A DNA stretch of 64,000 nucleotides from positions 17,355 to 81,354 of the forward strand of contig CACNEB010000005.1 in assembly GCA_902619375.1 (NCBI GenBank). Direction: 5' to 3'. The notes beneath the pieces are model-generated. The model saw only the letters and a list, made by a program, of their open reading frames with translations. It was not told the DNA's origin and made no database searches. Numbering within the stretch: position 1 is the stretch's first letter; each line of letters starts with the position of its first letter. Positions 1-8,834 of this stretch are shown in pieces. The stretch is from an uncultured Alphaproteobacteria bacterium (GTDB lineage Bacteria > Pseudomonadota > Alphaproteobacteria > HIMB59). The translations under genes were made by a program, and so were the position numbers.

Positions 1-696
1 GCCATCTATTTCTCTATTCTTCTCAGGTATAATATCTATGCTTTTGTGACAGTATTTGTGAACATTTTCTAAATTAAATATATAAGGTTTTCCTGCAAAG
101 GTACTCGCGATCCACTGCCAAGAGAAGTTATTACTTGCAATATCTCCATCCAGTAAATGACTCATAAAAAACTTCGCTCCAGCTTGCCACTTCACTCTTC
201 TAAAGTGAATAATATAAGAAGCCAAATACATACGTGCATGGTTATGAAGGTACCCAGTGCTAGTGAGTTGCTCGATGAAAATATTAATAATCTGTGTTGG
301 TGTTGTTGCTGATATAACATCCTCAGGTAAGTTATCTTGATATTCTTGAGCTTGAAATCCAGTTTTATATTCTTCTACATCTGTCCATAGTTGATCAGGA
401 TGATGGTAGGCATAGCTTCTCCAGAAATCTCTCCATGCTAATTCTTGAATAAACTTTTCACTCTCAACAAAATTATATTTGTCTCGAATATATTGATAGA
501 GCTCTTTGTTAGTGATGATTCCATATTTTATATGGGCTGATAATCTTGAAATTTGTCCATTCAAAAAGTTTCTTGTTTTTGCATAGAGAGCAGGATTAAA
601 AGAATTGAATTTTTCCAGTGCATCATTTCTTGATAACATGGAGATATTCGAATTTTTCGATATTGGTATTAGATCTTGAACACTTGAGATTTTCAC
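1..696 (-). CDS. Photolyase/cryptochrome-like FAD-binding-domain protein, C-terminus cut by window edge
   Basis: Reverse-strand reading from a GTG at 696 (or ATG at 639) gives ...SRLSAHIKYGIIT...QELAWRDFWRSYAYHHPDQLW...YLHNHARMYLASYIIH...GAKFFMSHLLDGDIASNNFSWQWIASTFAGKPYIFN, typical of the photolyase FAD-binding domain. Not in the ORF track because it is open at the edge. Confidence 0.85.
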   Translation of the reverse strand, partial: MKISSVQDLIPISKNSNISMLSRNDALEKFNSFNPALYAKTRNFLNGQISRLSAHIKYGIITNKELYQYIRDKYNFVESEKFIQELAWRDFWRSYAYHHPDQLWTDVEEYKTGFQAQEYQDNLPEDVISATTPTQIINIFIEQLTSTGYLHNHARMYLASYIIHFRRVKWQAGAKFFMSHLLDGDIASNNFSWQWIASTFAGKPYIFNLENVHKYCHKSIDIIPEKNREIDG

Positions 697-720
697 TTTT
701 AATTATACATAAAATCTGTG

Positions 721-1599
721 CTAATAGATTGTTTGTAAATCGAAGGTGATTTTGGTTTCAGGGGGGAGCTGAGAGATTCTTGAAATATCCACTTCATTTA
801 ATATTGCAATTTTTGGATACCCGCCAGTACAAGGAATGTCCCGCATTAATACAATGGGTTGCCCATCACTTGGCACTTGAATAGACCCAGGTAATATTCC
901 TTCAGACAAAATATCATGAGACTTAGAACTAATGAGACTCTCGCCTTTGAGCCTGATACCCATTCGATCACTTTGATTAGTTACCGTAAAAACACCGCTA
1001 ATAAAAGATTGTAGAGTATTGTCTGAGAAATATTGAAGTTGAGGACCGGGGTAAACTTTGAAATTGGTTACCTTTTCTAAATCAGGTATTGGTATAGAGA
1101 TAAGATCCCAAGAGCTTACATCTTTGCTAATGTGAAATATATCTTCATCATTTAAAGGTCGATTAATCGAACCTATTCCTGCTTTTGTGTCAGTAGAGTA
1201 GCTATTAAGACAAGGCTCTAACCCAAGTCCATGCTCAAAAGCTATGTATCCATATACTGAGTCTATTGTATTGTGAATAATCAATTCATCGCCCTCAAAT
1301 AAATTAATACTTTTATAGGGCTGGCACTCAAGCTGGCTGTTGTTATTTTTCTGAATACTCATATTACAATTACCACCAACACAAATCTTAACAGACCCTT
1401 CTTTTACTTTTATTGAAGGCCCCACATAAGCAAATTCTAGAAATTGATTTTGATGATTGGGTATAATTTTTTGTAGCTCTGTAATAATTCTTTGGTCCAT
1501 TGCTCCACTTGGTGAAACTCCTAAGTGCTGATATTGAAATCTTCCAAAGTCTTGAATCGTTGAATGAGTCCCTGCACGAGTGATTATGATTGAGTTCAT
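721..1599 (-). CDS. pxpC: 5-oxoprolinase subunit C / biotin-dependent carboxyltransferase family (PxpC/KipA)
   Basis: GTHSTIQDFGRFQYQHLGVSPSGAMD N-terminus and GMRLxG-like motif; adjacent to pxpB. Confidence 0.9.
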   Translation of the reverse strand: MNSIIITRAGTHSTIQDFGRFQYQHLGVSPSGAMDQRIITELQKIIPNHQNQFLEFAYVGPSIKVKEGSVKICVGGNCNMSIQKNNNSQLECQPYKSINLFEGDELIIHNTIDSVYGYIAFEHGLGLEPCLNSYSTDTKAGIGSINRPLNDEDIFHISKDVSSWDLISIPIPDLEKVTNFKVYPGPQLQYFSDNTLQSFISGVFTVTNQSDRMGIRLKGESLISSKSHDILSEGILPGSIQVPSDGQPIVLMRDIPCTGGYPKIAILNEVDISRISQLPPETKITFDLQTIY

Positions 1600-2315
1600 G
1601 ACGAGTATTCCTTGATCAATTCATTTAATGAAAAATTATATTTTCTAATTTTTTCAAACTCTGAAAGTGATACTGAGTAAAATTTTACCTCATCACCTGG
1701 AAGAAAAAGGGAAGGGTAAGAACTTTGTAAATCAAAAATATCAAATGGTATTTGTCCAATTATATTCCAACCCCCAGGTGAAACTTTTGGATATATACAG
1801 GTATGGTTTTTTGCTATGCCAATGGATCTAGCAGGAATTTTTACCCTTGGAGTAGCTAACCGCGGTGTGATTAATTGGGAGGGAACATCCCCTAAATATG
1901 GAAATCCCGGCATGAAGCCTATATAATATGTATAGTAACGAACTGATGAGTGAAGATTGATAACCTCTTCTTTTGTAATCTGGTGTAGTTTTTGGATGAT
2001 CTTTATATCTAAAGCAAAATCTTCATTATAACATGCCGGTATTTCCCATGTTTTAGTGACATTTTTGTTAGTTTGAGATTTTGTATCTTTCATTTTCATA
2101 CTAATTTTGTCTTTGTTTTGATCTCTAATTTTTGAATTTTCAAAAATTACAACTATTTTATTGAAGGAAGGAATAATGTTTAGTGATTGAAGGCTAAGGT
2201 TTGAAATATTTAAAAATGTCTCATTTACCTCCTGTGATATAGATTTTGAGGTTTCATTTCCAAAATCTAAGACTAAACCCCGATCCCCATAAGAATTTAT
2301 TCCTTTGAAATACAC
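1596..2315 (-). CDS. pxpB: 5-oxoprolinase subunit B (PxpB/KipI), GTG start
   Basis: YYIGFMPGFPYLGDVP...PRVKIPARSIGIA...SPGGWNIIGQ motifs; overlaps pxpC by 4 nt. Confidence 0.9.
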   Translation of the reverse strand: MYFKGINSYGDRGLVLDFGNETSKSISQEVNETFLNISNLSLQSLNIIPSFNKIVVIFENSKIRDQNKDKISMKMKDTKSQTNKNVTKTWEIPACYNEDFALDIKIIQKLHQITKEEVINLHSSVRYYTYYIGFMPGFPYLGDVPSQLITPRLATPRVKIPARSIGIAKNHTCIYPKVSPGGWNIIGQIPFDIFDLQSSYPSLFLPGDEVKFYSVSLSEFEKIRKYNFSLNELIKEYSS

Positions 2316-2338
2316 GCTAATATCATAATGTAACTTTG
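2313..2338. promoter_or_regulatory. Overlapping divergent -10-like elements of pxpB and pxpA
   Basis: TATGAT-N6-GTG (minus) and CATAAT-N6-TTG (plus) share 4 bp at 2324-2327. Confidence 0.5.
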
Positions 2339-3112
2339 GTGCATTTGAATAAAATTAATTTAAATTCTGATATCGCAGAAAAAGATCTCAGTTTTTTCGA
2401 GACTGTTGATGCGCAGTTAATAAATAAAATTAGCTCTGCTAATCTTTCTTGTTTATATCATGGGGGGTCAGAAGACGTTGTTTTTAAAGCACTAAATTAC
2501 TGTAAAACAAAACGTGTTTCAGTTGGTGCGCATATTTCTTTTTTAGATAGAGATAATTTTGGGCGCACAAAAATTAATTGGAACAAAAAATTAATCCAAG
2601 AAATCGTCAAAGACCAGTTAATGTTTATGCATAATCTTGCCTCTAATATTAATTTTCCATTAACACATGTTAAGCTTCATGGAGCTTTGAGTAATATGGC
2701 ATGCGTTGACCAAGACCTTTCTAGTGAAATAGTAGATGTTTTAAAAAAAAATTACCCATCAATGATATTACTTGCACCTGCTTTAAGTGAACTTGCTAAA
2801 ATTGCTATGAATTGCAACATACCCACCGCCCTTGAGATTTTTGCAGATCGCACTTATGAAGATGATGCTACTTTAACACCTCGTTCCATTAGTGACTCTT
2901 TAATAACAGATCCTAGAAGCGCCAAGGAGCATGTAAAAGCCATGCTTATACAAGAAGGGATTATTTCACGTTATGGGAATACTCTCAAAACAAACATTCA
3001 TTCAGTGTGTGTTCACAGTGATACGCCAAATAGTGTTGAAATTTCTGAACAAATTTGCATACTCCTTCATGAAATGAAGATAAAAAAAGCAGCTCTTCCA
3101 GAATTTTTCTAA
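2336..3112 (+). CDS. pxpA: 5-oxoprolinase subunit A (PxpA, LamB/YcsF family), TTG start
   Basis: INLNSDIAE...ANLSCLYHGGS...GAHISFLDRDNFGR...HVKLHGAL...EIFADRTYEDD motifs. Confidence 0.9.
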   Translation: MVHLNKINLNSDIAEKDLSFFETVDAQLINKISSANLSCLYHGGSEDVVFKALNYCKTKRVSVGAHISFLDRDNFGRTKINWNKKLIQEIVKDQLMFMHNLASNINFPLTHVKLHGALSNMACVDQDLSSEIVDVLKKNYPSMILLAPALSELAKIAMNCNIPTALEIFADRTYEDDATLTPRSISDSLITDPRSAKEHVKAMLIQEGIISRYGNTLKTNIHSVCVHSDTPNSVEISEQICILLHEMKIKKAALPEFF

Positions 3113-3119
3113 GACTAAA

Positions 3120-3617
3120 ATGAATAATTATTTTTTTTACGGCACTCTTCGCTCTATTGCAATATTAGAGAAGGTTATAGGAGGAAAAACTGATCACTTA
3201 AAAATAACTAAAGCTTTTGCACCAGAAAGTGAATTGCGTTTAGTCATTAATGAAAACTTCCCTGTAATAATCTTCGGTGAAAATTATTCTGGCGTTGAAG
3301 GTATAGTGGTTAAAGGATTAACCGAAGAAGATATAGCACGTATACGTTTTTTCGAGGATGTAGAGTTTTCTCCTAAAACAATGATTATAGACATAGGGGG
3401 AATTCATGAAGAGGTCAATTATTTTTCACAAAAAGGAGTTGAGCCCTCTTTAGACCCTTGGTTCTATGATGAGTGGAAAGAAAAAGAGGAAGCTTTATCT
3501 TTAGTGACAACTGATCTTTGGATGCAACTTTACGGAAAATATACAGCTGAAGAGGCAGATCAATATTGGAATGACGTAAAAAAGCAGGCATATCATCAAT
3601 ACCTCTCACAACAATGA
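3120..3617 (+). CDS. Gamma-glutamylcyclotransferase / AIG2-like family protein
   Basis: N-terminal YFFYGTLRS motif and AIG2-like length and fold pattern. Confidence 0.75.
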   Translation: MNNYFFYGTLRSIAILEKVIGGKTDHLKITKAFAPESELRLVINENFPVIIFGENYSGVEGIVVKGLTEEDIARIRFFEDVEFSPKTMIIDIGGIHEEVNYFSQKGVEPSLDPWFYDEWKEKEEALSLVTTDLWMQLYGKYTAEEADQYWNDVKKQAYHQYLSQQ

Positions 3618-4171
3618 AAATTGTTAATTTCTTTATCTTAATTTCTCTTTTTTTTACATTTAATTCTTTATCTGATGAAACAACAAGTTGGGAATTATTA
3701 AAAGAGGGTGGCAAAGTAGTTTTTATTCGTCACGCATATGCTCCTGGAGGCGGTGATCCCAATAATTTTGAATTATACGATTGTTCAACACAAAGAAATT
3801 TAAATGAACAAGGAATTAATCAATCTAAACGAATGGGTATATTATTTTCTAAATATTCTATTCCAGTAGACTCTGTTTATTCCAGCGAATGGTGTCGCTG
3901 CAAAGAAACCGCTCGTCTGGCATTTGGAATTTTTGAGAGTTTAAGTGCCTTAAATTCAACATTTTCAGCTGATTATCAAAAAAACCATTCAAAACAAATG
4001 TACGAATTAAACCAATTCATTAAAAATTGGGACGACAGTCAAGGTAATTTAATTTTTGTAACCCATTATGTAATTGTTGGTGGTTTTCTTGATTATTATC
4101 CAAGTTCAGGAGAAATGGTGATAACAGATAAATCTCTATCAGTTCTTGGCACTATTAAAATAAATTTTTAA
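3614..4171 (+). CDS. Exported histidine phosphatase family protein
   Basis: Signal-peptide-like N-terminus; VFIRHAYAPGGGDPNNF RHG-type motif, SEWCRCKETA, FVTHYVIV. Confidence 0.8.
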   Translation: MKIVNFFILISLFFTFNSLSDETTSWELLKEGGKVVFIRHAYAPGGGDPNNFELYDCSTQRNLNEQGINQSKRMGILFSKYSIPVDSVYSSEWCRCKETARLAFGIFESLSALNSTFSADYQKNHSKQMYELNQFIKNWDDSQGNLIFVTHYVIVGGFLDYYPSSGEMVITDKSLSVLGTIKINF

Positions 4172-5295
4172 AAGAATACTCTTTCAATAAACCAATATAA
4201 ACCAATCATTGAAATTATAATCGAAATAGGAATTTGCAAAAATGCTCTATACCAACTTTGACGTGAAGGTATTACAAAGATAATTGATGCTAAGATAATA
4301 ATTGCTATCTGTGCTATTTCTACACCAATGTTAAATGAGATTAAACTTAAAACAAGTTGACTAGTATTTAACCCAATATCTCCCAGCACAAATGCAAAAC
4401 CTAAACCATGAATTAATCCAAAAATAAAAATTATTAAATACCGAAGTAAAGTTGAACGTCTTTGAAAAATATTCTCAATTGCAACATAGCTAATAGACAA
4501 TGCTATTAACGGTTCAACAATAGTAGCAGGGATAAAAATTAAATTAAAACTAGCTAGAATAAGTGTGATCGAATGCGCAATTGTAAACATTGTGACTTGA
4601 AGTAACAAAGGTTTAAATTTGATGGCGTAAAAAAAGATACCTATTATGAATAAGATATGGTCAAGTCCCTTAGGAACAATATGCTCTATACCTAAAACCA
4701 AATATTCAATTGTCGTACTTAAAGCTGAAGACCGTGTCTGTTGGGATATGAGTGATGATTTTTCAGCGGGTTGTAAATAGGTTGTAAATAATACAGACTC
4801 TTTTGATAAATCCTCAAAATGTCTAATTACCACGGGACCCAATTCCTTTTCAAATTGAATGGAAAAAGACTCATCATTTATTTCAAAACCTATGCTTAAA
4901 GCTGTATCTCTGGGAAATTCATCATTTATTTCTTGAAAAGTTTCTACATTTCTTAAAGAAAGTGGAATAGTTTCATCTCCAATATTGATTTTAATCTTAT
5001 CTGTAAATTTATTTTCATTTTCTATGACCATTTTTTCTACTTCTTCAGTGGAAAGGGCTCGTAACGCATCATATTTTTGAGATTGAGGTGAGTCGTTGGT
5101 ATCCTGATATAAAGAGGCATCAATTTCAGAAAGAATAGTTTCTGCATTTAATTTAAATTCGATTGATGCATTTCCTTCAATAATGGTAATATCCATCACC
5201 GCGGGTTTAATTTCGTGTGAATGCAGAGGAGAGCTCAATATTAAAATTAGAAAAAATAAGTACTTAATCATTCGGTCATGTTTACCAAAATTCAT
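4168..5295 (-). CDS. HupE/UreJ family membrane protein (true start perhaps the internal MIKYLFF at 5271)
   Basis: Signal-like N-terminus, then multi-TM C-terminal half with GIEHIVPKGLDHILFIIGIFF...FTIAHSITL...GLIHGLGFAF. Confidence 0.8.
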   Translation of the reverse strand: MNFGKHDRMIKYLFFLILILSSPLHSHEIKPAVMDITIIEGNASIEFKLNAETILSEIDASLYQDTNDSPQSQKYDALRALSTEEVEKMVIENENKFTDKIKINIGDETIPLSLRNVETFQEINDEFPRDTALSIGFEINDESFSIQFEKELGPVVIRHFEDLSKESVLFTTYLQPAEKSSLISQQTRSSALSTTIEYLVLGIEHIVPKGLDHILFIIGIFFYAIKFKPLLLQVTMFTIAHSITLILASFNLIFIPATIVEPLIALSISYVAIENIFQRRSTLLRYLIIFIFGLIHGLGFAFVLGDIGLNTSQLVLSLISFNIGVEIAQIAIIILASIIFVIPSRQSWYRAFLQIPISIIISMIGLYWFIERVFF

Positions 5296-6111
5296 TTAAA
5301 AATTCTTTATATTTTTTTGCTTCTTATTGCTTATTCTATTAGAGCAAACGCTCATGAATTTTGGATCGAACCTACGCAATATCAACTTAATGATGACTTA
5401 ATAAATGCTCATTTGAGGGTAGGACAAGAATTTCAAGGTATGGTTTTAATGTATAATCCACAAGATTTTAAAACATTTAAAATATTATCTGGATCCAAAA
5501 ATAAAAAAGAAAAAATAAAGGGCATACTAGGTGATGTGCCTGCAATTAATATAACGACTAATTTAGACAATTTATTAATTATTTATCATGAAACTAAAGA
5601 TAAATATGTTGATTATAAAAAGTTTCAAAAATTCGAGGATTTTGTTAATGAAAAAGGTTACCAGCAACTAATCAATACTCATTTTGAGAAAGGATTTCCC
5701 GAAAGTAATTTTATTGAGAGTTATCGTCGTTATGCAAAATCTCTTATTACACTAAATGGCAGTGAAGGGAAGGATAAAAAAACAGGACTTCTATTTGAAT
5801 TTGTTTTAGACCAAAATCCTTACAAAGAATTGAATTCAAAGCAAATGAGTGGAACTTTATATTACAAAAAAAAACCACTAAAAAAAAATCTTGTTACAAT
5901 TTTTTCGAAATATAAAAATACAAAGTTATCAATTGTAAATATCATAACGGATGATAAAGGAAAATTCACTTTTGATATTGAACCAGGAAGGGAATATCTT
6001 TTAGACTCAGTTGTGATTTATCCATTAAAAGCAGACCCAGAAAAAAATGAGCCAATCTGGCATAGTGATTGGGCATCAACAACTTTCTTAATACCTGAAA
6101 ATAATCTTTAA
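5278..6111 (+). CDS. DUF4198-like periplasmic protein
   Basis: Signal peptide followed by AHEFWIEPTQYQL; C-terminal carboxypeptidase-regulatory-like region (GTLYYKKKPLKKNLVTIFSK...DDKGKFTFDIEPGREYLL). Confidence 0.7.
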   Translation: MFTKIHLKILYIFLLLIAYSIRANAHEFWIEPTQYQLNDDLINAHLRVGQEFQGMVLMYNPQDFKTFKILSGSKNKKEKIKGILGDVPAINITTNLDNLLIIYHETKDKYVDYKKFQKFEDFVNEKGYQQLINTHFEKGFPESNFIESYRRYAKSLITLNGSEGKDKKTGLLFEFVLDQNPYKELNSKQMSGTLYYKKKPLKKNLVTIFSKYKNTKLSIVNIITDDKGKFTFDIEPGREYLLDSVVIYPLKADPEKNEPIWHSDWASTTFLIPENNL

Positions 6112-6141
6112 TTATTATTAATTAGTATAAAATAGATAATT

Positions 6142-6477
6142 ATGATTTTTGCTTTAAAAGTTTTATTAGCTGCTCTTGTGATTGCATTTGCAAGTTGGCT
6201 TTCCGGTAAAAAACCTGAGCTATCTGGATTTATTATTGCTCTTCCAATAGCAAGTATAATAGCCATAGCCTTCTCTTTCTTAGAGCATAAAAATACTGAA
6301 AATACTGTAATATTTGCAAAAAGCATTCTTATTGGAGTACCTGTCTCATATTTATTTTTCTTACCTTTTTTCTTTGCAAAAAATCTCAATATGAATTTTT
6401 GGTTAATTTACTTGATTGGATTGACTTTACTCGTAATAGGATATTTTATTCATAAATATATTATGAGTTTAATTTGA
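6142..6477 (+). CDS. Small integral membrane protein (DUF3147-like)
   Basis: Four hydrophobic segments; MIFALKVLLAALVIAFASWLSGKKPELSGFIIALPIASI. Confidence 0.55.
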   Translation: MIFALKVLLAALVIAFASWLSGKKPELSGFIIALPIASIIAIAFSFLEHKNTENTVIFAKSILIGVPVSYLFFLPFFFAKNLNMNFWLIYLIGLTLLVIGYFIHKYIMSLI

Positions 6478-7092
6478 ATGTTTGAGTTATTTGCAGACTC
6501 AACTCCAAATGCAAGAAAAATTTCAATAATGTTAGAGGAGATTAATGAGAGTTATGATTTGACTTTAATTAATTTAAATAAGGGTGAACAATTCAACGAG
6601 GAGTTTAAAAAAATTTCTCCATTTTCAAAAATTCCTGTTTTAAGACATAATAACAAGACCATATTTGAGTCTGGTGCTATCTTAATTTACTTGGCAAATT
6701 TATCTGGAGAATTTTATGGCTCAAATCAAAGTTTAACAACCCAGTGGTTGATGGCTCAAATGGGATATATAGGCCCTATGTTAGGTCAGCATCATCAATT
6801 TCATCATTATAATCCTGGTAAAAGTGATTTTGGTGAAGATAGATATTTTAAAATTGCAGAAACGATATACAAAAATTTAGATGATCATTTATCTATAAAT
6901 GAATATTTGGCAAATGAATATTCAATTGCAGATATTGCAACATTTCCTTGGATCGCTAGACACCCAATTCATGATATAGGTCTGAATAAATACATCAATC
7001 TATTGCGTTGGTATGATCAAATATCACTTAGACCTGCTGTCTTAAAGGGATATGATCTATTTAAAGATGGCTCAATACCACCACCCGCGTAA
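6478..7092 (+). CDS. Glutathione S-transferase family protein
   Basis: FADSTPNARKISIMLEEI...NPFSKIPVL-like, FESGAILIYLA. Confidence 0.85.
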   Translation: MFELFADSTPNARKISIMLEEINESYDLTLINLNKGEQFNEEFKKISPFSKIPVLRHNNKTIFESGAILIYLANLSGEFYGSNQSLTTQWLMAQMGYIGPMLGQHHQFHHYNPGKSDFGEDRYFKIAETIYKNLDDHLSINEYLANEYSIADIATFPWIARHPIHDIGLNKYINLLRWYDQISLRPAVLKGYDLFKDGSIPPPA

Positions 7093-7097
7093 TCAAA

Positions 7098-7436
7098 ATG
7101 AAAGTATACTTTAATGGTTCATGTAATATTTGTAATGCAGAGATAAGTCACTATAAAAAGAAAACCTTTAATATAAACTATGTTGATATTTCAAAAAATA
7201 AAGATGAGCATATAAATCATCTCTCCAAAAAAGATTTATTTAGAAGAATGCATGTATATCATGATGGAAAAATTTTTTCTGGATCAGAGTCCTTTTTAGT
7301 TTTATGGGATACAATTCCAAGATGGAGATACCTGTCTTTATTGTTGAAGCTACCATTATTTAGACAACTATGGAAAATTGCATACGAAGGGTTAGCTTTA
7401 CTACTTTATTTGAAAAACAAAAAGAAGATTGAGTAG
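7098..7436 (+). CDS. DCC family thiol-disulfide oxidoreductase (DUF393)
   Basis: VYFNGSCNICNAEI CxxC motif; RMHVYHDGKIFSGSESF. Confidence 0.8.
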   Translation: MKVYFNGSCNICNAEISHYKKKTFNINYVDISKNKDEHINHLSKKDLFRRMHVYHDGKIFSGSESFLVLWDTIPRWRYLSLLLKLPLFRQLWKIAYEGLALLLYLKNKKKIE

Positions 7437-7470
7437 AACCATTCTTGAAGAAAACCACAAGAATGGTTCT
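7435..7470. repeat. 13-bp perfect inverted repeat, 10-nt loop (AGAACCATTCTTG-N10-CAAGAATGGTTCT)
   Basis: Directly visible in the convergent gap between the DCC protein gene and folC; no adjacent U-tract. Confidence 0.85.
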
Positions 7471-7582
7471 GGAGGATTAAGGTTAGTTATTAATTATTAC
7501 TTTTTTGAGAAAATTTAGATCAATCAATATATTTTTATAAATGGGGATATTTTTGCTATTTGGCGCTATATAGCGAGAAAAT

Positions 7583-8830
7583 CTAATTTTTTAAACGATT
7601 TAATTTTATCACTTCACCAATAAAATATAATGATCCTCCAAAATAAATTGTGGTCTGATTTGATGAGAGTTTATTAATCATTTTAAATGAATCTGTTAAG
7701 GAATTTGCAAAATAGAGCTTAAGGTATTTGGGCAGCAGATCCTCGGTAATAGAGTTTTCCTCGTTCATTTTAACAACAATTATTTTATTAAAATGATTTG
7801 ATAAGTTAGAGAGCATTTGAGTATATTTTTTATTATTTAAAAAAGAGCATATGAGTATTTTCCTATTCTTTGGTAATGATTTAATTAATGCTTTCATGCC
7901 ATCGATATTGTGAAAGCCATCTAAGTAAATATTCTTATATTTCTTTATTTTTTTATTTAAAAGTCCGCTCTTAATTTGCTGCAATCTCCCAGGCCACTCA
8001 CAATTCATCAACGCTTTTTCTGTTTTTTTTATTACAAATTTTTCTTTTAATATATACCTGGCTAAATGTATTGCTAATCCAGCATTAATTAATTGATGTG
8101 ATCCTAATAAACTTAAATTTGATAAATTAACTCTTATATCATTCGATAAATAAAAATTAGATTTTATTTTCCAATGAATATTAAATAGATTTGCATTTAA
8201 TTTTCTTTTTTTTAATTGTGACTTGATATATTTCATAACATTTGTTTTCTGTCGATTAATAAAAATCGTACTTTTTAGATTTAATATTCCTAATTTCTCA
8301 AAAGCAATTTGATACAATGAATTTCCTAAATAATCTTGATGATCTAAAGAAATTGGAGTAATAGCTGCATACTTTGATTTTTTTAAAATATTCGTGGCAT
8401 CAAATCTTCCTCCAAGCCCAACTTCTAATATTAGATAGTCAGCTTTATGATCTTGGAAAGCTTTAAACGCCGCCGCAGTAGTAATTTCAAAAAATGTTAT
8501 CAAATTTCCTTCATTTTTATCTTCGCAAAACTTTAAATATTTTAATAATTTTTGATTTGAAATTTCTTTAGATCTTAATTGAATTCTTTCATTAAATTTT
8601 ACTAGGTGAGGCGTGGAGTATACGTGTGTTGAGTAATTATGATGATTGAGAATTGATTTCAAAATAGTTGCTGTTGAACCTTTACCATTAGTACCAGCTA
8701 TATGAATGACTTTTGGTAATAAATTTTCATCAAAATTTATTTTTTTTAAAAGTTTTTTGATTCTCCCTAAAGATAAATCTGAAAATTTTGGATGTAGATT
8801 TAGTAGCCTTTGAAAAATGGGATCTTTCAA
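7583..8830 (-). CDS. folC: Folylpolyglutamate/dihydrofolate synthase
   Basis: HIAGTNGKGSTATIL, EVGLGGRFDATN, ITPISLDHQDYLG. Confidence 0.95.
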   Translation of the reverse strand: MKDPIFQRLLNLHPKFSDLSLGRIKKLLKKINFDENLLPKVIHIAGTNGKGSTATILKSILNHHNYSTHVYSTPHLVKFNERIQLRSKEISNQKLLKYLKFCEDKNEGNLITFFEITTAAAFKAFQDHKADYLILEVGLGGRFDATNILKKSKYAAITPISLDHQDYLGNSLYQIAFEKLGILNLKSTIFINRQKTNVMKYIKSQLKKRKLNANLFNIHWKIKSNFYLSNDIRVNLSNLSLLGSHQLINAGLAIHLARYILKEKFVIKKTEKALMNCEWPGRLQQIKSGLLNKKIKKYKNIYLDGFHNIDGMKALIKSLPKNRKILICSFLNNKKYTQMLSNLSNHFNKIIVVKMNEENSITEDLLPKYLKLYFANSLTDSFKMINKLSSNQTTIYFGGSLYFIGEVIKLNRLKN

Positions 8831-8834
8831 GAAT

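Noticed and set aside
3415-3714. Minus-strand 99-aa ORF
   Set aside because: Antisense to the well-supported GGCT-like and histidine phosphatase genes; no family resemblance.
6108-6389. Minus-strand 93-aa ORF
   Set aside because: Antisense to the DUF3147-like membrane protein; composition looks like a reverse complement of TM codons.
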